Shown here: positions 46,585 to 54,554 of the stretch, piece after piece
Layout of the letters: each line of letters opens with the position of its first letter
How positions within the stretch are numbered: position 1 is the first letter of the stretch
Source: Actinomycetota bacterium
Lineage (GTDB): Bacteria; Actinomycetota; Coriobacteriia; Anaerosomatales; Anaerosomataceae
Reading direction: 5' to 3'
Assembly: GCA_004348925.1 (NCBI GenBank)
Contig: RCMX01000002.1
Location: 44,046 to 108,045, forward strand
DNA: 64,000 nt
Notes under the pieces: model-generated
Told to the model about the DNA's origin: nothing
Database searches by the model: none
Seen by the model: the letters and a program-made list of their open reading frames with translations, nothing else
Program-made: the position numbers and the translations under genes

Positions 46585-47717
46585 CCGGAGGTCTCCTCGG
46601 CGGTCGGCGTGAGCGTCGCGTAGAGGTCTACGAGCTTGACGCGCTCTTGGCCCCAGTTGTAGCGCAGCGCAGCGGCGCGACCGTTCGATCCGTACTCGGC
46701 GGCGTTCTCGTACGCCGCAAGTATCGCCCGGGCGACGTCGGCCGGATCTGAGACCTCGCAGACCTCGCCGACGTTCTCGGCGCGCACGGTCTGGCCGATG
46801 AAGCGCATATCGGATGCTGCGATCGGCGTCCCGGCCATCATCGAGTCGAAGAGCTTGTTGGGCGCAGTGAGGCGGTAGCTCAACGATAGCGGCTCGATGA
46901 GCACGGCCGAGACGTCCGCCGAGGCAAGCCTCGGCACGATGTCGTTCGGCGGAATCGGGCCGACGATGCGTGCGCGGTCGCCGAAGGGCGCCGCGGCTTC
47001 GCGCATCAGGCGCTCGTATTCGGGCTGTGGGATGGGACCCACGAGCTCCACGACGAAGTTCTCGGGCAGGTGTGCGAGCGCTTCGATGAGCGGCACTGCG
47101 CCCCGGCCATGCTGGAAGACGGAGATGGCGGTGACGCGTACAAGGCCGTCTTCGCCACGCTTCGCCCAGTATGGCGCGAGTTCCTCGTCAGTGCGGAAGG
47201 TCGGGACGTTCAGGATCGTGACGGACGGACCCTTGTAGCCGTAGCGCGCGAGGATCTGCTCGGCGTAGGCGGGGGAGGCGGTGATGAGCGCGTCGGACGC
47301 GCGCAGCATCGTGCCTTCGACCTTGATGAGCATGCGTCGCTTGGTGCGGATCTTGTCCTTCGCGTGCCCACTCCAGAGCTCATGCGTGTCGTAGACGACC
47401 TTCGCATGCTTCTTGCCGAGACGCGCTGCCGCCAGACACGGGAAGAGCGAGTCGATGTCGTGCGCGTGATAGACGTCGGCCGCTTCTTCAAGGAGCGGCT
47501 TCACGATACTCCAGTACGGCACGCGGCTCGTCTTGGCGATGCGGCGGATCTTGACGCCGTTCACGGTCTCGCGCTCGGCCAGGCCGAGTCCCGGCTTCAT
47601 GTCCGCCACGACGGTGATGTCGTAGCCCGCCTCGGCAAGCGCTTCGGCCTCACGGCGGACGCGAAGGTCGCTCGTGAAGATGTTGTCGAGGCGCATGCAC
47701 ACACGCACTTCGCTCAT
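46578..47717 (-). CDS. Glycosyltransferase, GT4-like
   Basis: The 379-residue protein opens with RLDNIFTSDLRVRREAEALAEAG, which resembles the start of the gene at 34271. It has VYHAHDIDSLFPCLAAARLG, YDTHELWSGH, SVFQHGRGAVPLIEAL and APNKLFDSMMAGTPIA in the donor domain. It heads a two-gene minus-strand unit with the flippase, divergent from the PIG-L deacetylase gene. Substrates cannot be told. Confidence 0.86.
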   Translation of the reverse strand: MSEVRVCMRLDNIFTSDLRVRREAEALAEAGYDITVVADMKPGLGLAERETVNGVKIRRIAKTSRVPYWSIVKPLLEEAADVYHAHDIDSLFPCLAAARLGKKHAKVVYDTHELWSGHAKDKIRTKRRMLIKVEGTMLRASDALITASPAYAEQILARYGYKGPSVTILNVPTFRTDEELAPYWAKRGEDGLVRVTAISVFQHGRGAVPLIEALAHLPENFVVELVGPIPQPEYERLMREAAAPFGDRARIVGPIPPNDIVPRLASADVSAVLIEPLSLSYRLTAPNKLFDSMMAGTPIAASDMRFIGQTVRAENVGEVCEVSDPADVARAILAAYENAAEYGSNGRAAALRYNWGQERVKLVDLYATLTPTAEETSGC

Positions 47718-47751
47718 TGCCCCATCCCGCGTATGTCCCGCTGCCGTATCG

Positions 47752-47781
47752 TTGCTATGCTTCTTGGAACCTGGCTATGAT
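47752..47781 (+). promoter_or_regulatory. Promoter for the PIG-L/LpxD-like operon
   Basis: TTGCTA (47752-47757) and TATGAT (47776-47781) are 18 bases apart. Initiation near 47788 leaves a leader of about 33 bases before the ATG at 47821, with GAGAGG as the likely ribosome-binding site. Confidence 0.55.
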
Positions 47782-47820
47782 AGCGGAGTTCTGCTCTCGA
47801 CGACATGAGAGGTCGTACGC

Positions 47821-48450
47821 ATGCGCAAGGTCCTCGTGCTCGCTCCACATACCGACGATGCCGAGATCGGCTGCGGTGGCACGCTGGCGCGGTTCGTCGA
47901 AGAAGGCAAGGAGATCTTCGTCGCGGCGTTCTCGACTGCCGAGGACTCCCTGCCTCCCGGGGCGCCTCCCGGGTTGTTGCGCGACGAATTCCACGAAGCT
48001 ATGGATCTTCTCGGCATACCGTCCGAGCGGCGCTTCGTCTACGACTACCGGGTGCGTCAGCTCTCCTATCATCGTCAGGAGGTGCTTGAGGAGCTGGTTC
48101 GGCTGAGGGACCTCATCCATCCCGATACGGTTCTCGTTCCGTCGTCGAACGATGTGCATCAGGACCATCAGGTGATCTCGAATGAAGTCGCGCGCGCATT
48201 CCGAGACTGTACTGTCCTGGGATATGAGCTGCCGTGGAACCACTACACCTTCGCCACACATGCGTTCGTGACTCTGGAGCCGCGCCACCTGGATATGAAG
48301 TGGAAGGCGCTGCAGGTCTACAAGTCGCAGCTTGAACTCGGGCGCCCGTACTTCAGCTGGGAGCTGATCGAGGGGCTTGCACGGGTGAGAGGCGTTCAGG
48401 TCCGCTCTGAATTCGCTGAAGCGTTCGAGGTCATTCGCTACAAGATCTAG
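47821..48450 (+). CDS. PIG-L family (LmbE-like) N-deacetylase
   Basis: PIG-L enzymes are zinc-dependent deacetylases that free the amino group of N-acetylglucosamine derivatives. The 209-residue protein has the metal motif APHTDDAEIGCGGT at residues 8-21 and the second histidine cluster NDVHQDHQ near 116, and is of ordinary length. It lies 9 bases before an LpxD-like N-acyltransferase, the same functional pairing as LpxC/LpxD: one removes acetyl, the next adds another acyl group. The sugar substrate is not known. Confidence 0.88.
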   Translation: MRKVLVLAPHTDDAEIGCGGTLARFVEEGKEIFVAAFSTAEDSLPPGAPPGLLRDEFHEAMDLLGIPSERRFVYDYRVRQLSYHRQEVLEELVRLRDLIHPDTVLVPSSNDVHQDHQVISNEVARAFRDCTVLGYELPWNHYTFATHAFVTLEPRHLDMKWKALQVYKSQLELGRPYFSWELIEGLARVRGVQVRSEFAEAFEVIRYKI

Positions 48451-48459
48451 GGAGAACGT

Positions 48460-49410
48460 ATGCCGACAGCGGGGCAGATCGCTGACTTCCTCGGCGTCGA
48501 TGTCGAGGCATTCGCGGATGACTGGCGCACGTACGAGATCGAAGCACCTTCATCATTGACCGAAGCATCAGCCGGCACCCTCGTTTTCCTCAAGACGCCG
48601 GGTGTTGACATCGCCGAAGCGCTTGGTGCCACGGCGCCGACCATGATCATCGCGCCGATGAGCGCACGGGTGGAGGCCGCCGGAATGCGGTCACACGGCG
48701 TGGCGTGCGTGGCACGCGTCGAGAACCCTCGTCTGGCGTTCGCGACCGTGGTCTCCGCGTTCTTCCTACGGGATGCCGTCCCGGGCATTCACCCCTCCGC
48801 CGCCATCGCTGCTTCGGCGACGATCGGGCAGCGGGTGTCCATCGGCGCACACGCGACGATCGGTGAGGCGACCATCGGTGACGACACGGTGATCGACGCC
48901 GGCGTCCGAGTCTACGATGGTGTCGTCATCGGCAATCGCGTGCGGGTCTTCGCGAATGCCGTCCTGGGCGCGGATGGCTTCGGTTTCGAGCGCGGCGCAG
49001 ACGGCGAGCCGGTGAAGTTCCCCCAGATAGGCGGGGTCGTGATCGAAGACGACGTCGAGATCGGCGCCGGCACCTGTGTCGACAGGGGCGCTCTGTCGAA
49101 CACGCGCGTCTGCAGAAACGCGAAGATCGACAACATGGTGCACGTCGCGCACAACGTCGTCGTCGGGGAGGGCACGCTCATAGCCGCGAACGCGGTGATC
49201 GCCGGGAGCACGGTGCTTGGGCGCGGGGTCTGGGTCGGTCCATCGGCATGCGTATCAAATGGTCTGGTCGTCGGCTCGGGTGCGTCTGTGAGTCTGGGCG
49301 CTGTAGTGACGCGGGATGTGCCGGAGGGGACCAGGGTGACCGGCAACTTCGCGACCGACCACGCGAAGTTCATGGCGAACCTTCGGCGACAGAGCGACCG
49401 AATCGGATAA
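48460..49410 (+). CDS. LpxD-like sugar N-acyltransferase
   Basis: The 316-residue protein has the complete LpxD layout. An N-terminal domain (about 1-100, with SLTEASAGTLVFL and ENPRLAFA) binds the UDP-sugar in LpxD, then GIHPSAAIAASATIG opens the left-handed beta helix. GADGFGFE, PQIGGVVIEDDVEIGAG, DRGALSNT and VHVAHNVVVGEGT follow, the last with the likely catalytic His near 230. In Gram-negatives LpxD adds a 3-hydroxyacyl chain from ACP in lipid A synthesis. This organism shows no other lipid A genes, so it probably modifies a surface-glycan amino sugar. It may use ACP or CoA donors. Confidence 0.85.
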   Translation: MPTAGQIADFLGVDVEAFADDWRTYEIEAPSSLTEASAGTLVFLKTPGVDIAEALGATAPTMIIAPMSARVEAAGMRSHGVACVARVENPRLAFATVVSAFFLRDAVPGIHPSAAIAASATIGQRVSIGAHATIGEATIGDDTVIDAGVRVYDGVVIGNRVRVFANAVLGADGFGFERGADGEPVKFPQIGGVVIEDDVEIGAGTCVDRGALSNTRVCRNAKIDNMVHVAHNVVVGEGTLIAANAVIAGSTVLGRGVWVGPSACVSNGLVVGSGASVSLGAVVTRDVPEGTRVTGNFATDHAKFMANLRRQSDRIG

Positions 49411-49451
49411 CGAAGCGTTGTCATTGCCGGATGCGGGTCGCTGCACGTCGG

Positions 49452-49457
49452 TATACT
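49452..49457 (+). promoter_or_regulatory. -10 box close to a start codon
   Basis: TATACT ends 8 bases before the ATG at 49466 and no ribosome-binding site lies between, so a leaderless transcript is possible. The nearest -35-like hexamer (TTGCCG, 49424-49429) is 22 bases away, too far for a standard promoter. Confidence 0.35.
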
Positions 49458-49465
49458 CTGTAGTC

Positions 49466-50803
49466 ATGCATCCCACTCGATCTGGCCGGCTCCTCTTCAT
49501 TGCGCACGAGTTTCCACCCTCCGCTGGGGGTGGAGTCCAGCGCCTGACCAAGTTCGCCCGCTACCTGGGCGAGATGGGCTGGGACATCCAGGTACTGTCA
49601 GCGACACCCGTTCCCGGTCGACCGCGCGACGAAACCCTGCTCGGCGAGGTGGATGGCATCCGGGTGTTCAGGCGACCGGCTCGTCACATCGCGGGGTACA
49701 TCGCTGGGGTCCTCCGGCCACTGAAGCGCATGAAGGCGGTCGTTCCTGGCGCTGCCGCTGCTGGAGCATCGAGCGGTACACCCGGCGCCGCTGAGGGTCG
49801 GGGCCCGTTGAGCGGACGGATCTCCCGGTGGCTTGCTGTGCCTGACGACGCCGTCCTCTGGGCACGGGACATCCCGGTCGTCGCTGCCCGCATGCACAGG
49901 GAAGCACCGTTCGCCGCTATCGTCGCGTCAGGACCGCCCTACTCGGCGTTGGTCGGAGCCGTGCGTGCGGGTGAGCGGCTACAGGTGCCTGTGATCGCCG
50001 ACTTGCGCGATCCATGGAGCGGCAATCTCCATGCCGTGTGGCCTACCACGTGGCATCAGCGTCGGTTCCATGCGCTTGAGCGCGAAGTCATGGAGCGTGT
50101 CGCGGGCGTCACGGCTGTCTCCGAGGTCATCGCTGCCGAGGCGATCGCATACGGAGCCAAACGGGCTGAGGTCATCCCCAACGGCTTCGATGCGGCAGAC
50201 ATGCCAGCATGGTCACCGGACACGTCGGCACCGTTGAGGATTGCTTTCCTCGGACAATTCAGCCCCGGCGTCGCCGATCCGGCAGGATTCTTCGCCGGTG
50301 TCGCCGCCGCTCGAGGAAGCGAGCCGCTTCTTGCAGATCTCCGCATCGACGTCGTGGGCCCGGCCGCTCCGTGGGCCGTCGAGTCGGCACATCGCGTCGG
50401 CCTCGGCGACGCTGTCGTCTTCCACGGGTTCAAGCCGTACGCCGAAGCCCTGCGCGTGATCGCCGCAGCGGATGCAGGGCTGATCGTGCTCGCAGACTCG
50501 CCCGGGTCCAAGGGAGTCTATTCAGGGAAACTATTCGATTACGTGGGTATCGGAATCCCGATACTGCTGTACGGTCCTCCCGAGGGCGCGGCCGCCGACG
50601 TCGTGCGCGCAACGGGGTGTGGAGCCGTGGTCCGATATGGTGATCTTGCGCAGGTTGAAGCGGCGGTCATCGCACTGGCGCGAGAAAAGGCCTCCGGGGG
50701 TGTCCAATGCCAGTCATCACAAGCCGTCCGGGCCACGTACGATCGACGCGAGCAGGTGCGGGTCCTCTCGCGCATGATCGAGGACGTGATCACGGCCCGC
50801 TAG
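49466..50803 (+). CDS. Glycosyltransferase, GT4-like
   Basis: The 445-residue GT-B protein starts with RLLFIAHEFPPSAGGGVQRLTKFARYL, the nucleotide-sugar family opening. After a low-complexity Ala/Gly-rich linker at about 89-107 it has ADLRDPWSGN, VIPNGFDAADM and GSKGVYSGKLFDYVGIGIP. It follows the LpxD-like gene by 55 bases on the same strand and may use the sugar those enzymes modify. The donor and linkage are unknown. Confidence 0.85.
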   Translation: MHPTRSGRLLFIAHEFPPSAGGGVQRLTKFARYLGEMGWDIQVLSATPVPGRPRDETLLGEVDGIRVFRRPARHIAGYIAGVLRPLKRMKAVVPGAAAAGASSGTPGAAEGRGPLSGRISRWLAVPDDAVLWARDIPVVAARMHREAPFAAIVASGPPYSALVGAVRAGERLQVPVIADLRDPWSGNLHAVWPTTWHQRRFHALEREVMERVAGVTAVSEVIAAEAIAYGAKRAEVIPNGFDAADMPAWSPDTSAPLRIAFLGQFSPGVADPAGFFAGVAAARGSEPLLADLRIDVVGPAAPWAVESAHRVGLGDAVVFHGFKPYAEALRVIAAADAGLIVLADSPGSKGVYSGKLFDYVGIGIPILLYGPPEGAAADVVRATGCGAVVRYGDLAQVEAAVIALAREKASGGVQCQSSQAVRATYDRREQVRVLSRMIEDVITAR

Positions 50804-50832
50804 CCCGGCGCTGACTGGCGCCCTGGCGCACC

Positions 50833-50841
50833 TGCTATACT
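50833..50841 (+). promoter_or_regulatory. Extended -10 upstream of the thiolase gene
   Basis: TGCTATACT is a strong extended -10. The leader to the TTG start at 50890 is about 42 bases and has GAAAGGAG 6 bases before the start. Confidence 0.55.
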
Positions 50842-50889
50842 GCCCGCCGGTCGCGTTACGACGCGTCGGACGTTCGAAAGGAGCGATCG

Positions 50890-52035
50890 TTGCCTCAAGG
50901 ATATGTGGTCGGCGTCGGGAAGACCCGTTTCGGGCCGACGTCCAAGAGCCTCCCCATGCTCGCTCAGGAGGCACTCATCGCTGCACTTGAGGACGCCGGC
51001 CTTACGATCGGTGATATCGACGCGTTCATCGTCGCGAACTACCTCGGCGGCCCGAATGAGGGCCGGCTGCATCTGAACTCGGTCGTTGCAGGTCTGCTCC
51101 CGGGGGTCAATCTGCCGGGTTGGCGCGTGGAGGCCGCATGCGCTTCCGGAGGCGTCGCCGTGCACCAGGCGCTGCTCTCGCTTTCACGGTACGAGAACGT
51201 GCTCGTCCTAGGCGTCGAGCGCATGAGCGGTATCCCCGGGATGCTCCTGACCAAGAACATCGGCATGGCCGGCGACCTCGACCTCGACCAGGGTGCGGGA
51301 CTGAACTTCCCTGCGAGCTACGCGCTCGTCGCACAGCGGCACATGCAGACGTATGGGACTACGACTCGTGACCTCGAGCTCATCAGCCTCAAGAATCATG
51401 AGAACGCGCGCCGCAACCCGCTCGCGCACTTCTATCACAAGTCCGTGGTTCAGGCAGACATCGACGCTGGCGTCACCGTTGCGTCGCCCCTGCGTCTGTT
51501 CGATTGCTGTCCGGTCTCGGACGGTGCTGCTGCGGCGGTCATCTCCCGCGATTCGCGGGACGGGCGCAGCATCCCTGTGCTCGGGAGCGGTTTGTCCACA
51601 GACGCCATATCGCTAACGCAGCGGACCGTGCACACGTCGTTTCAGGCGGCACGTGATGCTGCGGCAACGGCGTACGCGCAAGCCGACATAGTTGCGGCTG
51701 ATGTCGATTTTGCCGAAGTCCACGACTGCTTCACTATCGCGGAGATCGTTGCGATGGAGGACCTGGGCTTTTGCGAGCCCGGCGCTGCCGTTTCGCTCAT
51801 CAGGGGCGGGGTGACGTCACGCGACGGGTCGCTGCCTGTCAATGCAAGCGGTGGCCTGAAAGCGGGTGGCCATGCGATCGGTGCGACCGGTGTGGGGCAG
51901 GTCTACGAGGTCGTCAGGCAGTTGCGAGGCGAAGCGGGCGATCGACAGCTGGCACGAGCGGAGATCGGGCTCACACACAACGTCGGCGGAGTCGGTGGCA
52001 CGTGTGCCATCCATGTCATGGGGAGTGCGTCATGA
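50890..52035 (+). CDS. Thiolase, SCPx/archaeal acetoacetyl-CoA type
   Basis: The 381-residue protein is a thiolase of the SCPx-like class. The nucleophilic Cys is in VEAACASGGVAVHQ (near 82), the active-site His in VHDCFTIAE, a third motif in GGLKAGGHAIGATGVGQ, and the last Cys in GGTCAIHVMG. This class condenses two acetyl-CoA in archaea or cleaves 3-ketoacyl-CoA, and normally works with a DUF35 protein. Here the partner module is fused to the next enzyme, whose gene overlaps by 4 bases (ATGA). The start is TTG. Confidence 0.87.
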   Translation: MPQGYVVGVGKTRFGPTSKSLPMLAQEALIAALEDAGLTIGDIDAFIVANYLGGPNEGRLHLNSVVAGLLPGVNLPGWRVEAACASGGVAVHQALLSLSRYENVLVLGVERMSGIPGMLLTKNIGMAGDLDLDQGAGLNFPASYALVAQRHMQTYGTTTRDLELISLKNHENARRNPLAHFYHKSVVQADIDAGVTVASPLRLFDCCPVSDGAAAAVISRDSRDGRSIPVLGSGLSTDAISLTQRTVHTSFQAARDAAATAYAQADIVAADVDFAEVHDCFTIAEIVAMEDLGFCEPGAAVSLIRGGVTSRDGSLPVNASGGLKAGGHAIGATGVGQVYEVVRQLRGEAGDRQLARAEIGLTHNVGGVGGTCAIHVMGSAS

Positions 52036-53156
52036 GCCGCAGGAACTGTCCTTCATGTGGCGCGCGGTACGGCTACGAACTGGAGCGCTGCACGTTCTGC
52101 GCGGCGCCGCTCGTCGAAACGGAATCGACCTCGGGGACCGCGATGGCGGTGACCGAGGTCTCTGTGCCGTCGGTAGGGCATGAGGACACTCCCTATTGGT
52201 GCGCATTGCTTCAGACCGATGACGGGGGTTCCGCCATCGTGAAGCTCGGGCATCCGGTCGAAGTGGGACAACGGGTCACCATGGGAATCACCGACGACGC
52301 GGAGCGGATCACCGTCGGTGTGCTCGGCACGGGCATCATGGGGAAGGGGCTCGTGGAACTTCTGCTCGGTTCAGGCAACGATGTCGTCTGGATCGCACGG
52401 AGCCAGTCGAGTCTGGACACGGCGCGCATCAAGCTGAGCGAGCGGCTGGCACGGGTGATGGACAGCGACGAACTCGATGAGCGTCTCGGCCATCTTGATG
52501 CTGGAACCGACATGGCCGCGCTTGGCCGGTGCGATCTTGTGATCGAGGCCATCGTCGAGGAGCTGGAGCCGAAGAAGGAGTGGCTGCGAGCTGCCGAGTC
52601 GTCGATGCGGCCAGACGCCGTTCTGGCGACGAACACGTCCGGATTGCCCCTTGACGAGCTGGCAGAGGTCCTTGAGCATCCCGGGCGTTTCGGTTGCCTT
52701 CACTTCTTCAACCCTGCGACCCGGATGAGGCTCGTCGAGGTGTCTGTGCCTGAGCAAACAGACGCTCAGACGCTTGAGACGCTGACCGCCTTCTCGCGAG
52801 CGCTCGGCAAAGTTCCGGTCACGGTGCGGTCGCGACCCGCATTCGTCGTGAATCGCGTTCTGATGCCGCTGATCAACGAGGCCGTGCGATCGCTCGAAGA
52901 GGAGGCCGCTACAGCCGAGCAGATAGACGAGGCTGTCCGTCTGGGCCTGAACCACCCGATGGGCCCGCTTGAGCTTGCCGATCTGATCGGCCTGGACGTC
53001 ATCGTCGACATCATGGACAACCTTGTCGAAAGGACGGCTGACAGCACGTACGCCCCCCGTCCGATGCTGAGAGAACTCGTGGCCCAAGGTCATCTCGGCC
53101 GAAAGACGCACCGCGGATTCTACGATCACAGCGCCCCGCCGGGAGCTGTCACGTGA
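52032..53156 (+). CDS. DUF35-like zinc-ribbon/OB module fused to 3-hydroxyacyl-CoA dehydrogenase
   Basis: Residues 1-91 look like a DUF35 acyl-CoA-associated module: a zinc ribbon with Cys6, Cys9, Cys20 and Cys23, then a small beta-rich OB-like part (about 36-86). From residue 93 a complete 3-hydroxyacyl-CoA dehydrogenase follows: NAD motif GTGIMG at 99-104, VIEAIVEELEPKKE, the catalytic His224 in LHFFNP, and NHPMGPLELADLIGLD at 307-322. The total is 374 residues, against about 280-290 for the dehydrogenase alone. It would reduce acetoacetyl-CoA to 3-hydroxybutyryl-CoA next to the thiolase that makes it. I know this fusion from no described protein. The DUF35 identification rests on pattern, not on a search. 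Confidence 0.82.
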   Translation: MSRRNCPSCGARYGYELERCTFCAAPLVETESTSGTAMAVTEVSVPSVGHEDTPYWCALLQTDDGGSAIVKLGHPVEVGQRVTMGITDDAERITVGVLGTGIMGKGLVELLLGSGNDVVWIARSQSSLDTARIKLSERLARVMDSDELDERLGHLDAGTDMAALGRCDLVIEAIVEELEPKKEWLRAAESSMRPDAVLATNTSGLPLDELAEVLEHPGRFGCLHFFNPATRMRLVEVSVPEQTDAQTLETLTAFSRALGKVPVTVRSRPAFVVNRVLMPLINEAVRSLEEEAATAEQIDEAVRLGLNHPMGPLELADLIGLDVIVDIMDNLVERTADSTYAPRPMLRELVAQGHLGRKTHRGFYDHSAPPGAVT

Positions 53157-53171
53157 ACGGGCGATACACGC

Positions 53172-54554
53172 ATGCCGGCTGAGCTTACACGCCCGCAGCG
53201 CATCTCCGTCGCCTCCTGGCTCGCGATCGCGGTGTTCTTCGGCGTGCTCGGTGGCCTCGCGGCGGCCCGCGACATGCAGACGCTGCTTGTGGCGGGGATC
53301 GCCGGGATCGCGTTCTCCGCAATCGTGATCCGCCGGTTCGAAATCGGGCTGTTCGCCTTGTTGCTGACGCTTCCGCTCGACATCTACGGGCGCATCATCA
53401 CGGACCCGATTCCGCTCACCGCATTCCAGGTCGTTCTGGCCGCCACGCTCGTTGCGTGGGCGGCACGCATTCTCACCGACGCGCACCGGTGGCTCAGGAT
53501 CTCCGCGATGGACATGGGCGTGCTGGCGCTCGTTCTGGCCGCGTTCATCTCTGTCACGTTCTCCGCTGCTCCCGGCGACACGTTGTACGCGGCGGTTCGA
53601 GTCATGTTCCTGTGGATGTTCATGCTGCTGATAGAGAACGGCATTCAGGAGAAGCAGCAGCTCGAGCGGTACTTCGGCGTGCTCATCGCGACGGCGGTGT
53701 TCTTCGGGCTGTTCGGCGTCGCGCAGCAGTACCTGCCGGGCTTCGACTACGGCAACACGCACCAGAACCTGGCGCTCGACGGCAGCGTGAATCTCTCGCG
53801 TGCGGCCGGACTCTTCGAGGATCCCAACATGTTTGCGGGGTATCTCTCGGCGTGCTTCGTTGCCGCGCTCGCGTTCGCGGTTCACGCCCGCTCGCGGCAG
53901 CGGATCGCGATTCTGCTGGGGGCGACAGCCATCATCGGCGCCGGGCTGGTCGTCACGTTCTCCCGCACGGGGTGGGTGGGCGCTCTTGTCGGCGTCATCG
54001 TAGCGGCGCTCACGGCGCCCAAAGGTCGCCGGATCCGCATCATCAGCGGTGGAGTCGCACTTGTCGTGCTGGCGATGCTCCTTGCACCCGGCCAGGTTGC
54101 CGATCGCGCCACCTCGATCTTCGATACCGAGCGCGACCTGTCGAACATCACCCGCTACGGGATGTACCTGTCGACCGTGGAGATGATCAAGGACGACTGG
54201 GTCGGCGGTACCGGACTTGCCGCGTTCGAGCAGGTGTATCCTGACTACCGGCAACCCGGCACGATCTTGAGCGTTCGCAAGCCGCACCAGCTCCCCATAG
54301 CGTTCTGGGCCGAGATGGGTGTGTTCGGCCTTGCGGCGGAGATCCTGCTGGTCGGTGCCCTCGCGGCGCTCTTCTGGCCGAGACGGGGCAGGCCGTGGAC
54401 GGTCTTCGAGGCGGCCTCGCTTGCCGGTCTGCTCACGCTGCTTTCCGAGACGTTCTTCCAGTACTATCTGTACTTCGAGTACCTCTGGCTGTTCGTTGCG
54501 CTGTGTGTCGTTTCATCACGACTCGCGCGCTCGAGTGTGAAAGGTGTTGAGTGA
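53172..54554 (+). CDS. O-antigen ligase / Wzy-like membrane protein (copy B)
   Basis: The 460-residue membrane protein has about 11-12 helices and the same signature as copy A: VTFSRTGWVGAL, then GGTGLAAFEQVYPDYRQPG, then KPHQLPIAFWAEMGVFGLAAE. It would polymerise or ligate lipid-linked glycans outside the membrane. It starts 15 bases after the dehydrogenase fusion and overlaps the Wzz-like gene by 11 bases. Copy A at 7324-8730 is a clear paralogue with the same downstream neighbour. Confidence 0.82.
   Translation: MPAELTRPQRISVASWLAIAVFFGVLGGLAAARDMQTLLVAGIAGIAFSAIVIRRFEIGLFALLLTLPLDIYGRIITDPIPLTAFQVVLAATLVAWAARILTDAHRWLRISAMDMGVLALVLAAFISVTFSAAPGDTLYAAVRVMFLWMFMLLIENGIQEKQQLERYFGVLIATAVFFGLFGVAQQYLPGFDYGNTHQNLALDGSVNLSRAAGLFEDPNMFAGYLSACFVAALAFAVHARSRQRIAILLGATAIIGAGLVVTFSRTGWVGALVGVIVAALTAPKGRRIRIISGGVALVVLAMLLAPGQVADRATSIFDTERDLSNITRYGMYLSTVEMIKDDWVGGTGLAAFEQVYPDYRQPGTILSVRKPHQLPIAFWAEMGVFGLAAEILLVGALAALFWPRRGRPWTVFEAASLAGLLTLLSETFFQYYLYFEYLWLFVALCVVSSRLARSSVKGVE
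54451..54494 (+). repeat. 44-base exact match to 8633-8676 (copy 2)
   Basis: Identical in sequence and reading frame to part of ligase copy A. The surrounding sequence differs. Confidence 0.9.

Noticed and set aside
49424-49457. A standard -35/-10 promoter TTGCCG...TATACT before the glycosyltransferase at 49466
   Set aside because: The spacer is 22 bases, too long for sigma-70-type recognition; only the -10 was kept.
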